Of a stretch of DNA of 64,000 bases, positions 23,528 through 37,489 are shown piece after piece. The position numbers and the translations under genes were made by a program. The notes beneath the pieces were generated by a model, which worked only from the letters and a program-made list of their open reading frames with translations, was not told the origin of the DNA and did no database searches. This stretch comes from Amia ocellicauda. Its lineage: Eukaryota; Chordata; Actinopteri; Amiiformes; Amiidae. The stretch's first letter is position 1. Each line of letters opens with the position of its first letter. The stretch covers positions 9,302,001-9,366,000 of the forward strand of contig NC_089867.1 in the NCBI RefSeq assembly GCF_036373705.1, written 5' to 3'.

Positions 23528-25690
23528 TTTGTGAGTTTGTAACATTATAATATCACATTTATGACACATTTATACAAGGGCAACCATAGTCTCCAATAGC
23601 ATGCATTGGGGTATTATAGACAATGGTGTACTGCCATCACTGGTGGTATGAGATTATGGTGAAGGATTATAAATCTACTGTTATTGGGTTCATTGTGTAG
23701 ACTGGAAAAGCCACAGACATTTCAAAATCAACTAAATTAGGTCACTGGAGTCATAATAGGAAGAGCCCTGTCTATTGAGCTTTCAGATTGAGAATGTACA
23801 GGCATGCATACATACCATTTCTTATAATGCAGGAAACCTTTTAATTTTTCACCTAATTATCTTTCACACCATCAGAAAAAAACAAAACTTAAAAACATAG
23901 TAAATGCAACTGCCACTTTCTGCACGTCTACACCATCTAAGCCTCCACAGTCAAGGTGTTTCATTGCTGTTCCTGGTTTTTAGCAAATGACAGTATGAGG
24001 TTAATGGGTGTTAAGATGTTGTTATCATACCAGAAAGGCCTGAGTTCATCACTTAACAACAGCTGTGTCCAATCCTGGTCCTGCCGAGACCCCAGTCCAG
24101 TTTTGTGAAGACTGGGAACCCACGTTAGTTATTGATTAATTACACAAATCCATTGTTTAGTTAAGAACACTTAAGGTCTTAATCATCTGTTAGTTCCCAA
24201 TGAACTGTACATTTCTGGATGGCCACAGTCCCACAGTGATGTACCACACAGTAGAAAAAGACTTTACATTTATTGAGTCTAGACAGATAGACATCACAAT
24301 TGTTTTTCATACAAACTAAAAATGAGTGATTTTGTAACATTATAATAACACACTTAATTGAGAACAACGTGACAACAATTCTCCCCATCATATGAAGAAA
24401 GAGGAAATAGAAGCTTCTTGGGGCAATACCATATGACTTAAAAACAGATGAGGAAATATGAAACCCACAGATGAGACATATTTTAAGGGGAAAACTAGCA
24501 CAAACTTGTTTAAATAATTATATTCACTTTTCTGATGCCAAGAGCCCACTCATTTACATTTAGTCTTGATATATTTTTCTTGTATTATAATTAATTGCCA
24601 TCCATTATTTCACATCTATCATGAACTAATGCAAATTTGAACGGTTCTTGACATAACAGTGGAGGTTGATATCCTGTTGATTTATGTATCACACAGATGC
24701 TAATTATTAAGGCAGCTTGAATACTATTCTACTAGTTCAGACAGCTCCAGGTTTTAATTAAAACATAAATAAACCTCAAAATGATACACCGGAGTCTTTG
24801 CACAGATAAACAACTAAACAGAGTGCTTCAAACTCTGTAAGGTGCCAGGAAAGGGTTAATGTAAGTGATTCACTCAGGGACTTTCAAGCTTAGTCCCAGG
24901 TGATCTATGTGTCTTGTTACATTTGTTCTGACTGAGCTGTTACCTAATGAAGCATTAATTTGAGTAAAGCACTTCTATTACTTCATTTAAGGTATCAGCT
25001 GGATATATGAAAGATGAGTTGGACCTAAATCTTGAAGAGATGGGTAGTCTTCCAGGAACAGGGTAGAAATCCCTGGACTACATGATGCAAGCCAATGAAC
25101 CTTGACCAGAAAAGGCAGAAGACAAATTAACTCTACTCATCAGTAAAGTAATTATAGCACTTTAAAACCAGGATATGAAATGTCATCATTACTGAGTAGT
25201 TAACAGGTAAATGTTGTGTTGGGTCATTTTGAAAGGATTCACCTCTGCAACTGTAATGTTATTCAACTTGTTTATTCATACACGTATTGTACAGACACCA
25301 TGAGGCTTCCCAGCTCCCAGTGAACTCTCCACTCGGCCCCCTCTCAATTCTCCCGTCACGTCACGCATATTCATAACACCACAGTAAACATCTTAGGGGC
25401 ATTTTAGAAATGTCGAAGAAACCACATTCAACAATTCAAAGCATGTCCTGGATAAACGAGAGAGGGTCTGCTGCGTGCTTCTCAAAATGAATTAAGCTCA
25501 CTAAACTTGTAAGTGGTGTCAGGGGAATTTTAGTGCTACTTTGAAAGATATAACACTTGCCACTGTTTCTTAGAGAATACAAAAGTTCTTGAGATTGTAA
25601 TACGGTACAGATTCAAAACTGTCAATGTTCAATTTTAAGTATTAGCTTAATCTCAGAACAATACCAAGAGATACAGAGATGACTCAATCA
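23528..25690. other. Spacer with a local duplicate, no gene
   Basis: The part at 24220-24365 is the empty-site counterpart of 23200-23570 (shared CAGTGATGTACCA and GTAACATTATAATA). The rest holds short open frames only. From about 25550 the receptor-2 3'-flank block begins. Confidence 0.45.
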
Positions 25691-25704
25691 ACTTCTAGCT
25701 TCTA

Positions 25705-25708
<4 letters not shown>

Positions 25709-25764
<56 letters not shown>
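25709..25764. repeat. (AT)n microsatellite
   Basis: Uninterrupted AT array, about 28 units. Confidence 0.95.
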
Positions 25765-25767
<3 letters not shown>

Positions 25768-25784
25768 ATATTCATCCTAATACT

Positions 25785-25882
25785 TTGTATTGCTCTTATA
25801 TTTTGTAAGTCGGGTGTCTGCCAATAAATAAATAAATAAATAAATACATAAATAAATAAAATAAATAAATAAAAATAATAAT
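25785..25882 (+). mobile_element. L2/SINE-type 3' tail with (AATA)n
   Basis: TTTGTATTGCTCTTATATTTTG followed by a shortened TAAGTCGGGTGTCTGCCAA and an AATA array. It matches the repeats at 27070 and 37610 and is the tail of a retroposon family. Confidence 0.75.
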
Positions 25883-27065
25883 ATTTATAATAGATGCTCA
25901 TTGCGTGTGAAGACAAGACCCTTTTCATGTGTATCAGAGGGGCTCCTATAACCCTGAGTTTCATAGAACCACTATTAAGTACAAAATCTCCCAAATCGTT
26001 TTTTTTGTTTTAACGATATGACAATATTCAGCCGTTCTCGGAAACTGAGTTTTTAAAAACAGAGGGCACATGTGCATTCATCCTTGACCTTGTTATACCG
26101 GAAAATATATCGATGGCAGCCACATTTGAGTTTATTTCTTTGCATACAAGGATAGTACATTTACAAAACAGTCTGGGAACCAGGAATCAGCGAAAAGGTG
26201 CTATCTTAAAAATGCTAGTGTTTTTTAGTCCATTTAATGTGCTGATCTATGTAGTTCATGCATGGATAGTCCTGATGCAGTGGGGTGACATAGTCAGTGA
26301 ATAGGTTTTCCTGTTTATTTCGTGTTCTTACTGAGTAGAGGCTCATGGCTATTAAAACTGGTGGGGCGGTCCCTGAATCACTAACCACACCCACTTTTGA
26401 AATCATTATTTGAATAATGACATGAAAATTAAATGGAATTCAGGCAAGCAAAATGCTGTGGCAGCACATACTTTAAAGATGGATTTCCTTTGTCTTATTA
26501 CACAAGTATCCCCGACAAAAAATGGCACAGGAGAAACTAAACGTCTAAAAATAGCTTACTCCAATTTAAACATATTTTCACAACAACGAGAAGGATATGT
26601 CATTTTTTAAATTGACAAGAAATAGGATCAACCTTCAGGAGGGTTGTGTCACCTTTTCAGTTTATTCTTGTGTTTCATGTTTCTTAGTCCGTGCTGAAGT
26701 TTCAAATCTCTCACCCATGTTAGTCCATATATCTCGTGCTAACGATGCAGTGAAAGCAGAACACTACATTCTGTGTAGAGCAGCCACAGAGCCTTGAGAA
26801 TACCCTGTGGCATGTTTTCCCTTGTCCTTGGTTTGTTGAGTAATGTATGAATGTTTGGTCTGTTGGGGCCAAGCTGTTTAATTACCAAGTTGTCTTGCAA
26901 TTGTAGTAGTTCAAATGTCTTTATTTTTTTTAAAAGAAACTCTACACCCACACACCAGGCCCAGCCGCAGCTGCATTGCTCGCCATCTTTCCAAGAGACC
27001 AGTACAGGGCTCAGAGCTGTGCAATGTGAGGGACAGACACTTGGCTGCACCTATGAGACTGTATT

Positions 27066-27155
27066 CTTGCACTTTGTATTGCTCTTATATTTTGTAAGTC
27101 GCCCTGGACAAGGGCTTCTGCTAATAAATAAATAAATACATAAATAAATAAATAT
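27066..27155 (+). mobile_element. L2/SINE-type 3' tail with (AATA)n
   Basis: GTAAGTCGCCCTGGACAAGGGC then TTCTGCTAATAAATAAATA. This is the 3' tail of a retroposon family that also appears at 25785 and 37610 and, in reverse, at 55649. Confidence 0.8.
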
Positions 27156-29096
27156 AAAAGTAATATCAGCGCTTCCTGCAGTTCCAATATATCAATGTAC
27201 AATAATAAACCTGTCTGCTGGAGTGGGGCACTGAGCTCTCCTTCCCCAATATTACACAACAGCTGAATTGAGACCGAATCGTTGGAAGTAGTGATTTTAA
27301 CTCTGAAATATTGACATTTGTTGTATAATTTGATTAATTGATTATACAGAAACTGGGTATTTTTATTACAATGTCATCTATGATGTATTGATGTGGATAA
27401 TGAGTTTATGAGAAAGAACTATGTTTTGGGGTGGATAAATATTTTAGGGGGCTCTGCCGAAAGCTCTTTTGAAAGTTTCTTGGTGCTCATGGTTGAGTCT
27501 TTGCTTTGAAATGCATGACCCAGCAGAGCCTACAGGAACTGCTGAATTTATCCTGAAATCATGTGAATCATTACAATTTAACACAGGCCACGATTTTATT
27601 TAGGCGATTGCTTAAATCTGAGCTAAATAGGATTGTTTTTACAAAGGGAATGGACACTTATTCAACCAAGTTATTTAAGATTTGTTTTATATATATTTGA
27701 CAAATTTCTAGATTTTTTTTTAATTCAGAAGGTATGGGATAGGATGTGTAGATAATTAAAAATTGAACTATTTTAATGCATTTTAAAGGCAACAACATGT
27801 TAACATTTTGAATGGGGTGTAGATTTTCCATTGTCCCTGTATGTATACGTAGATGTGTGTGTGTGTGTTTTAATATTTTATTTTATGTTTAAACATATTT
27901 AAAACATACATCGTTGAACATAAAATGTATTTATTTATTAAAACATTAAAAACACTGTGTTCATGGTATTTTTTACTGCTCATTTTTGTGTACTATTTAT
28001 TTACCAGGTTCAGTCCATGAGGTAACTCAAGAAGAATATTGAGCGAGATAGATTTTTGAAAGTTCTGTAGTAAGCAATTCATGTTTTACTTAAGCTTTAA
28101 ATTGCAACATTTTACATTTACATTTACATTTTAGTATATATATTTGTATTTATACGTAAATTAACGGAATGGAACAGAACACAGGTAAGGATCTTTCATT
28201 CAAATCTAGTACACAAACAACAACAGCAATAATTATAATAATAAAGTGACTCGCACTGAACAAAAATTGCCATAATAGACTTATAGAGAACTGTAAAAAC
28301 AATACATTGTGTACAGTAATTAAAATATAAAATAAATAAGGACAAAGCATAATACAATGAAGATTATACAGTGTAAGTTATCAGTGTAAGATATAATATA
28401 GGCAAACTATTATAGTACAAAACAATGCAACTGAATAGCAAGCATGTCATAGAACCAATAGTAAAACCTTTAGGGGTTTGTGGTCTAATCTTCTGTAGCA
28501 GCAATTTTTGCCACAGGTTATAGGTTTGGTGGAGATGATGAGAAAGTCACAGACTTTCTGGGACTGACAATAGGACTGTTGAGAGAGCATTTAAACTATA
28601 TCAAATGATACATAGCAACAATACATATAAACTACACTTTAGCTAGTTCTTCAGACTTCTTGTTCTTGTTTTATTCTACAGTGTTTTACATTATAGCATG
28701 TCCAAAATTACACACACATGTTGAAATTGTTTATTTCCAATGTCTCCATAAAAGACAGCGATTTTAGCTCCAGCAACAAATCACATGTGTCTTACATGGA
28801 TTGATTACTATAATGGTATTATACCAAGTACCTTTTCAGTTTCATTTTTTAATGACATTTTTTTTTTCATATTTATTTTTAACACAAAAGTAATTATTTA
28901 CATGATATGTGACTTCATAGCTTAATTTTGTTGTTTTAAATTGACATTTTGAACATAAACAAAGATTTCAGCTTTTTTAACTCATTGTTTTGTCCTCAAT
29001 TGACCTTTAACCTCTTTTATTTGAATGATAATCATAAGTAGTCTTAACTTGCTTAGAACAATCTATACTACATGTATTACTTTCAGTAAGTAAAAA

Positions 29097-30150
29097 TTAT
29101 ATTGGAGTGTTTGAGGTCTCATTTTCAGAAACTCTCATCTGAACTGCTGTATGCTTAAAGAAATACGCACAAGCAGAATTGCTAGATAACGCGTTGTACA
29201 GGTGCTTTCTAAATTTTTCTCCAACAAAAGCGTATATGACAGGGTTGACACAACAGTGAATTAAAGCAACTGTCTCTGTCATGTGCAAAGCCAATTCGAG
29301 TCGCCCCGTGTTCTCACAATTATTCCCAATGTCAAAATGGAGCAAGGACTTCAAGAAAAGCACCACATTGTATGGTAACCAGAACACCACAAACACACAC
29401 ACAATCATGAAGATCAGCTTTATAGCCCGATGCCTGTTGGAGTTCTTGGACTTCAACAACACAATGAGGATGCTTATATAACAGTATATCAGGATGGGCA
29501 ATGGCAAAAGCAGACCAAGAACATTCTCTCCAAAGTTATGAAGCAGTTTCCATGTCTTTTCTTGGCCTGAGGGATAGTGAGCTTGGCAGGTGAGTCTCTC
29601 TTCATCAACAACCAATCCAGTGATGAGGATCTCTGGAATGGAACCGCAAATAGCCACTGTCCAAGTTACAATGCTTGCCACCATGCCGTAACACAGAGTC
29701 CTTGCTCTCATGGCAAACACAGCGTGGACGATGGCAAGGTACCTGTCAATACTCATGAGAGTCACAAATAAGATGCTGCTAAAGAAACCAATCCGATACA
29801 TGCCAACAATCGTTTTGCACAAGACGTTGCTCACAACCTCGTAACCAGATGTATAGAAGGCCCAGAATGGCAGAGAAAGCACTAGCAGCAAATCTGAGAT
29901 GGCCAAATTGAGAAGGCACACGTCAGTCATATTCTTCAATTTGATGCATCTAATGAGGATCAGCAACACCACACTATTGCCCACCAGACCGAGCACAAAC
30001 ACAACCGAATAAAGCACAGGCTTAAAGTAAGATCCAAGTGTGATGGCAGCATCTGTACTGCAGGGAGTGGGTTGTAAGAAGTAATAGTCTGAAGAATTAT
30101 AGTCATAATCTGTAGACGTGGCTTCGGTTATTGGCTCTGCAGCATCCATC
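29097..30150 (-). CDS. CC chemokine receptor 2 of cluster, main exon
   Basis: Chemokine-type GPCR, 350 residues from ATG 30149, or 359 if joined to the small exon at 30666-30691. Longer-form landmarks: N-terminal sequons (N4, N27) and a run of Asp/Tyr typical of sulphated chemokine-binding tails; Cys39; TM1 GLVGNSVVLLILI; LAISD in TM2; Cys120 at TM3; DRYLAIVHA from 144; TM6 FWLPYNVV; TM7 NPVIYAFVGEKF. ECL1 reads TSGYEVVSNVLC and lacks the W-x-F-G of the other three receptors. The exon opens at a clean acceptor (TTTTTATTGCTAG, exon from 30150). A further TTG-started extension of the frame lies in the intron and is not real. The tail is Ser/Thr-rich. It is a CCR1-5/8-type receptor; orthology is not resolved. 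Confidence 0.93.
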
Positions 30151-30665
30151 CTAGCAATAAAAAGAGAATTCTGATCAAGAGTTACATTAACAAGCAAGCA
30201 GTATTCACTGGTTCATTTTACAAAATGTAAACTATTTAATAACTAAAGAATACACCTGCATAAATCATGACACTTTGACCTTTGATGCTGAAAACATTGC
30301 ACTAACTGATGTGTGTGAGTGAAGAAGAATGTAGGATTTAAGCTGGAATACACACAGACTATACCAAGCAGAGAATAAAGTGTTAAAGAAGTCTTAAGAA
30401 GTTACACAAAAGCCAATGTTAGAGTTAAAATGTCATATTGCTTAAATAGTGACCAAATATGCATATGATTTTTGTGTGAAAGTATTACAAATTTGCAACA
30501 TGTCTATTTTTTATTGAATAATATTGAGCATAGTACTTTTGTCATTTCTAAAACTCTGGCTCATCATAACATAACATCCTGTACTGGAAATTATATTTTC
30601 AATGTAAATTAGCCCTGATCTGCTGATTGTTAAAACATTGTATTACTTCAGTGTGTACAACTTAC

Positions 30666-30691
30666 ATGGCATCAGTCCAGTTATAATCCAT
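30666..30691 (-). CDS. Receptor 2 N-terminal coding exon
   Basis: Minus strand: acceptor TTTGCAG at 30698-30704, six bases of leader, ATG at 30691 encoding MDYNWTDA plus two bases, then donor GTAAGT. Joined to the exon starting at 30150 it stays in frame (phase 2), giving MDYNWTDAM then MDAAEP. Because an acceptor precedes it, at least one more non-coding 5' exon is expected upstream. It adds a sequon (NWT) and a sulphation-type Tyr to the receptor tail. Confidence 0.75.
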
Positions 30692-30709
30692 GTTTTCCTG
30701 CAAATGAGA

Positions 30710-33700
30710 AAATGCAGTTTGGATCAGTGGGTGGGGGGGATAAAAAAGGAATGTGAATGAATAACTATTTGGGCGATTTCTAATTGCTTTTGTCATATCC
30801 CAAGCTGGTAACATTTTAATTTTGCACCCACACACTAGATATGATGTTTTCCTTTATACGCGGCTAACTTCTGCTTAAAAACACTAACCTAACACTAATC
30901 ATTATATAATGATTAAACCTATTCAGCTTATTCTCATACATGCCTTAGAAATAATTTCCCTTTAGGTTTTTTTTTTTCTAGATGAGTTGCCATTGTGAGG
31001 GACAATGTTGGCTTCCATCATGCCACGGTGGTGCAGAGTACAGCAGCAAATAATTGCAATAAACCTGCCACCAAACTCACAACATTTTGACCACCAGCTT
31101 GGTAGTGTGGTTTGTTAACACACTGCAGGTGTAAACTCGAACTGATTACGTGAATGCCTGTTTTACAGATGGTGTGATATTACATAAGTGTTACTTGTCA
31201 TAAGTGTTGCTTATTTTATGTATACAGGTATATATAAAAAAAGCATGTCAAGAAAAAATGATGTATATTATTTTGACAGTTTTCCTTTTTATTATGTACA
31301 GTACATCGGAGATTACTATTTAATCTTACATAAAATCTCCTTTTTCTTCCCTGGAAATGTGTTATATACAGCCAAGAACTGAGTCGTTTTCTGCATTTAC
31401 ATAACTGTCTAATTTGTGCAACTTCTAAGCCAGTATACCTTGCCCTGGGGAAATGTGCCACTTGTCCAACCCTCTGGTACGAATTTAATTCACTCATTCA
31501 GATAACTCAGACATCCCGACAGTCAGCTTGCAAGTTCCAGTGGACAAGGGCATGGGCCAAAATAAATACAGCACTCCTGAAGATGCAGCTTTGTGACAGG
31601 TGTTCACAATGCATAAGGTGGATCTCTCCTCCTCTCTGAATAAAGCACCTGAGAAAGTCTTCATATTACATAGAAATAGACGTCTCCATACTATTAGCTC
31701 TTCATAGTATTTCTTCCTTTTTTCTACAGTTGCTTGTTCAATATTTGTTCTCTGTAACATAGTTAATGGACTCTTTGAAAACATAATTGGACTCCCCTTA
31801 AGAGTGGTCTTTTTAAAACTAAATTAATCACTGGATGAAAATATTATTATATAAAAAGATTATTGTCCTTCATTCTCAGTCCTGTAAAATCCGTGTTCGG
31901 CAAGTTTTTAATACATTCAGCTATTAACTGTAGGCAGTAATTGTTTCTGTATGTGGACTTCACTCCATGCAGCTAATAAAACTGTAATTTCTTTGTGATC
32001 GCACACAGCACTTCATAATGTAGCTGATTTGTATCTCCCTTCCCTGTCTGTCTTCAAGCACACATCTCCCCTTCTGAAAACAAAGGATTTTCTTAGTGGG
32101 CCTGATGGACGCTTATGGCCACATCTGGGCACGTGAGTGGACATGACAGCAGCTCTACTTTAATGACAGCTGTCTTTAAAATATACAGTATTAATAAATA
32201 ATATACATAGTAAATACACATTTTATTTTACATATTAACAATTGTATATGAGTAAAGGTCCTGAAATCATGTCCATGTTTACACTTTATATAAAACAAAA
32301 GTTTTTAAGATGGCGTGCTGACAACATAAATGTATATATTTAGTAACATCCTGGGGAGGTCTCCTTCTTCACAGTGCAGTAGATTACAGTACAACAAATG
32401 TGAACTATAAAGGGATACATATTTGACTTTTGATTTTGTTTTGTGTTTTATGTGTGTGTGAACAGTGAATTCCGGTAAGAAAACTGAAAACAGGGTATTA
32501 GGCCTATATAAATGACAATTGATTGAGATAATCGAATAAAATAAATCTGATTTTTCAAGATGTCTGTGTTTATCACCCAATGTTACCCTTTGTTAATACT
32601 AAATAGAAATTCAAGTAATTTTAAGATCTGTGCCTAGGTAACATTTATTTTTATTGGACGTGGTTTTTCGTCAAGATAAAACTGAAGAACCATAAAAAAA
32701 TCCTTGATTAATATATGGAAATTAAAATGTTGGATTAAAACATCAAATTAATCTTGCATGCCCCCTTTAGAAGGCTCACACACAAACACATGAATATTCA
32801 CTTTATTTCTAAAATCACAATATTTACTTTTACTTTTGGAAATTGAAAGTACACTTGAAAGTACCTACTTTTTTACTTTTACTCAAGTATAACATCCTAC
32901 TTTTTACACCTCTGTGTATATTATGTATGTATATATCTATGTGTTTAAACATTGGACTATTTGTCTAGAAAGATATATTTTAATTTGTCAAAAAATCATT
33001 TCATGTTGAAAATGACATCCACGTGTGCTTTGTAAATGGCTCATTTTTTCTGCTTTTGCTGACTGGCTCTTCCCAGCAACTCTCTCTGTTGCAATCAGTT
33101 TCAATCATGCAATCTGAAGCCCTCCTTGGCCAATCCCCTCAGCCTCTCCACCACTCATTTTCCTCTCTCAGCTACCTGTCTAACCACAATCTTTTCATCT
33201 TTTCAAGCCCCTTTTTTTCAGTTCCAGCCATATTCATAATTGCTATACGTAAAATGCCTTTACATTAGGCTCCATAATTATAAATTGATGTATTGCTTAC
33301 CTGCCGCAGTAAAAGTCGTCTTCTTCTTCACTAAATTCCTAACAAGGTGTCTATGTCGTTGCTATAAGAGTGCTAATGTCGCTGTCCGTACTGTCATAAA
33401 GGTGTGATTGAATTTAACCGAGCTGTTAACTTATTTCCTGTAAAGTGTGCTTGACATCCTTTGCTTTTTGCATTGTTGAAAGAAGAACAAAAAACTTATC
33501 TGAAAAGTTTTTCCTGTATTTGTCTGGCGTCAGCATTTGTTATATTTTAAACTAAAAGTCCCTGGATGGGTTGTGGTAAAAAAACATCAAAGGAATGCGC
33601 TTTTAATGACTCACTATTGACACGAAAACTATACAAGCACAATCATCTTTTCCACTTGAGCATTCCTGTTTACATCAAGAAAGAGAAACAACCATTTCAC

Positions 33701-34554
33701 TGAAAAGGAAGAGGGTTTCAGCTTCAGTTAGAACAAAGACATCACTAAACAAATTCATGATTCTGGGCAACTTTAAATGCAATGTACACTATAGGAAAAC
33801 AGACCGTAATATATGAGCTAAGTTAATGTATGCAAAGCCCCAAATGTAAGTGAAATTCATCATCAGTAGATGGAGAAAGGCTCAATGCTTCAATCTGATT
33901 GTAAGTGGGAGTTGTAGAAATTCTCTGTGAAGTCATTGAGACTAAACAGAAAACAATTAGATGGTGAGATGTCAGTCGACTAGTATGATGCAGTGAGGAT
34001 GTGCACTTTTGTTTGCTGACAAGGACAGGAGTATATCACATTAGTAAAGCAACACACATCCAATTGTAACCCCCTTCCTGCACCGATTGAATGGAAATAG
34101 TATGTTTGAGTGGGAGGTGTATGAAAAGGCCTACCTCAGATGGTGTTGTTTAGCTTTCAGAGATTTTTTCAACCAGTTGTCTGTAATTAGCTGCTTGTTC
34201 CAGGTTCTCAGAATTCATTTGTGATTATTTGCTAATGAACCATATAGCAAAGATTTGTATGCACATTTTCATCACATTTATTCCTGTTGATTTACTTGAA
34301 ATTCCTCCACTGAAAAAACGGGGTGTGAGTATTGAGCTTTTCTTGACTCTTATTCTTACTCATCTTTCCCTCTTCTATGTGATTCCATCTTCTTGGTCTT
34401 TTTTCATTGTTAAGCATACATTTTATAGCTTCTTTTGTCCATCTCTTTTCTGTTCTTGCAGTGTATCTGGCCCATTGCCATTTTATTATTTTAATGATTT
34501 CAATTCAAACATACACATACAATTTATTTTTTATTTATTTTTAAATATTTATGT
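30710..34554. other. Spacer between receptors 2 and 3, no gene
   Basis: AT-rich. Short open frames without domains; no transposon termini recognised. Regulatory exons of receptor 2 may lie in it but were not identified. Confidence 0.4.
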
Positions 34555-34840
34555 ATTATGGTTGTCAGTATGGTTAGATTGTACTTGGCAGGTTAGGTTT
34601 TTTCTGTTAGCTAAATGGTCCCAATCACCATCATTTTATAAATGGTAATGTGTATATACACACAGATAACATTTTTATATTTTTGTATAATGTTATCTAT
34701 TTTTATCAACAAGATCAGAACATAGAATCATAGTGAATCTGCATACCATGGACTCTGCACTTTTACTCTGTGTGAATCTGGTGATATGTCATAGTGAAAC
34801 GTTTCTTTGTACACATTGAATAAATATGTCTATTCTGCAT
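34555..34840. repeat. Duplicated intergenic block, copy B
   Basis: Counterpart of 8400-8700 (same words in the same order, with indels). It lies about 4 kb upstream of receptor 2. Confidence 0.65.
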
Positions 34841-35129
34841 ACAGTCATTCCCCGACTTATGTTGTCTCGTCTTAAGTCGTTTCACAGTTACGTTGGCAAC
34901 ATTGTAAGAGCAAGTGCATGGTGAGGATAGAGCTTAATTCAGCAGTCAGCGCTTGTATCAAAATCATCTCTCTGCTGTCTAATAACTGTTTTTTAATGGT
35001 TTAACTGTTTACTGTTCCTGAATTTTCACAATGGCTTCAAATAGGAACGTTTCTATTTCAACATCTGTCTGGAAACCAATTATGACATAGCTTCGGACAG
35101 TATATGGGGGATATTCCTGTTTAGAGCTG

Positions 35130-35136
<7 letters not shown>

Positions 35137-35210
<74 letters not shown>
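35137..35210. repeat. (AT)n microsatellite
   Basis: Uninterrupted AT array, about 37 units. Confidence 0.95.
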
Positions 35211-35212
<2 letters not shown>

Positions 35213-37480
35213 ATCAGAAACCTGTTCTCGAGTGTAACAATAGCCTGGTTTAAATATAAATGTATATACTACAATCTCATACAGTTTTTTGCTGTCTCCT
35301 TCAGATACTTTGTTATTTGCAGCAGTCTCACACCCTGCTAACACTTCCTGCTGCCTGAGTCTGATATTCATTTTACTTTCTATGATTTTTTGTTAGTTTT
35401 TTTAATTTATAGCGGCCAGATTTACAGCCACAGCTCTTGAATGGCAACCTGAAAGCTCATGCTTTTCAATTTCACATAATACTCTTCACTGAAACAGTAA
35501 CTCCCCCTTTTACAAATGGTGAATCTTCATTATCAGAGAATCTCATGGAAACATTGCAGATAAGTTTGTTGTCATTCTGGCTGTAAGAGATCCATTTCCT
35601 CAGAATTTTATGAGAACTGTCATTTATTTCCTTATAGTATGTCTTCACTGGGTCAAAGGGAAGATTTTTACAATTTGACTGAATAGGATGTTAGTCAAAG
35701 TTCTACACCTGAAGCATTACTACTGTTTCTCTGCCTTCACTGCTAATGCCAATTTCAGTATCTCTGTCATGACAGCTAAACTAACTTTATAGATTCCTTT
35801 TCTTCACTGAACAACCCCTTTATTTTGAATGTATGTGCAGGGCAGGGCATTGTATCATCCGAGGCCAGTCGTGTAGTCCTGTCACAAGTGCACACATTTA
35901 AAAAAAAAGGCCAGTACCGACAGGATAGCATGCTGGTAGCATCGAAAGCATCCTATGCTGTTGTATACCATAGAAGACTTCATCTTTAATATCAATATCA
36001 AATTAATTTGATATTCTGTCCTTTCTTCAGTTTACAACAATAAAAGGAACAAATGAGTCAGGAATGACATACAACTGGAGAGATTATGAAAATTGTGGTT
36101 ACAAACAGCTGAACTCTTTCCTTTCCTCGAAACTCAACCGCTTCCTCCAGTTCATTACCTAACTTCCACATTCATAGAATTGTTTTATTTCAAGGCTGAA
36201 AAGCATGTTTCCGATGAGAATTTGTTTTGACTTACTATGATGTACTTTAAGTGGAAACAAGCAAGGGAAAGAAATATGACAGCAAGCAGATAACCAGATT
36301 TCATTAAACAAGGTTTGGAACGAAATTTGTAAATGTGTATTCGGTTTTTTACATTTAAGGTAAGGGCACTTCTCAAGACATGGATATTCAAGGCAAGTGA
36401 GCACCGAGTGAATGTTTATAGCCCCAAAAGCTGAGCAAGATATTAAGATATTGATATTATTATTATTTCAGATTTAACACAAAGCTAGGAAGTAGAAAAA
36501 TCTATGGTGTGATTATTTAGTTAGTTAGTTATTTAGTTATTTAGTTAAAACATGCATTATTTTTTCAATTTTAGTCAATAGCTAAGTTCCATTGACAGTA
36601 CCTTTGGTGCCAAAAAATGTACACTAAATCGCCAGGTACAATATTTATACTCTGAGAGTTGCTTTTCCCAGAATATAATATTTAGGTTTAGATTGGACTT
36701 TTTCTCAAAACAAGATTATTTGAATCATGGTTAGGGTTAAGTATGTGTACTCTAATTGCTTCAGAAATCATGCTTGTATAAAAAAGCAATACATTTTCTT
36801 GAGCTACTGAAAGTGCGCATTCCTCCCTTCAGCCTAGAGAAATCACATTCATGGATCACCAAAGAATCATGTTTATTTTCTATTTAACGTTTCATGTGAA
36901 TTAACAGGCAAAGAGAACGATAGTAAATCACACAAAACATGAATATGATAACATTTCATATAAAAAAAAAATATATATATATATAATATCAATATGTATT
37001 GCCTCTCACAGGAGGTTATATTTGCAGATGACATTTAGACAAAATAGCTCTGCAAATGTTAGAAAACTTTCACTTCCATTTTCTTTAAATCAGCATGATT
37101 TTGTCTAACTTTGTGAATAAGGGTCTCCAAAAAAGTGTCTGGCCTTGCAGTTTAAAATTGCTGACAAAATGGTTGACTGTTGACTATGGTTTCAGAACTA
37201 TCAGAGCATTTTGCAGGTATTTGTGGTGCTCTCTAAGCTCTGTATAGGATTTTGATTTTAAGTTCAAAGCTTTTCATTCACGTCCCCAAGGATTCCTAGA
37301 GATTTGATTGTTATTTTATGAGCGGACAGGGATTCGTCATTTGATATGCATAGATAAAAAAGTTGTATTATACATCTTGCCTTACTAGTACTCGTATTAT
37401 TTTGATTTCCCCTATGCTCCCTTTCCCGTGGCCCTTGACTGTGACCTAACATCTTGTCTGCACTTAGCTTTTACAATCCA
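35211..37480. other. Spacer, no gene
   Basis: AT-rich. Contains a short TTAG/TTAT array near 36517-36545 and an A-run plus AT run near 36963. No gene recognised. Confidence 0.4.
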
Positions 37481-37489
37481 GGATGTAAA

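Larger units (their letters stand above)
25550..28960. repeat. Receptor 2 3'-flank block (counterpart of 14.5-16.1 kb)
   Basis: Collinear in three pieces with 14535-16100. It is longer here because of insertions at about 25780-27880, including two LINE/SINE-tail repeats. No gene was recognised inside it, and it leads into the stop codon of receptor 2 at 29097. Confidence 0.75.

Noticed and set aside
30150-30197. N-terminal extension of receptor 2 starting at a TTG
   Set aside because: It lies in the intron: a good splice acceptor ends at 30151, and an in-frame upstream coding exon exists at 30666-30691.
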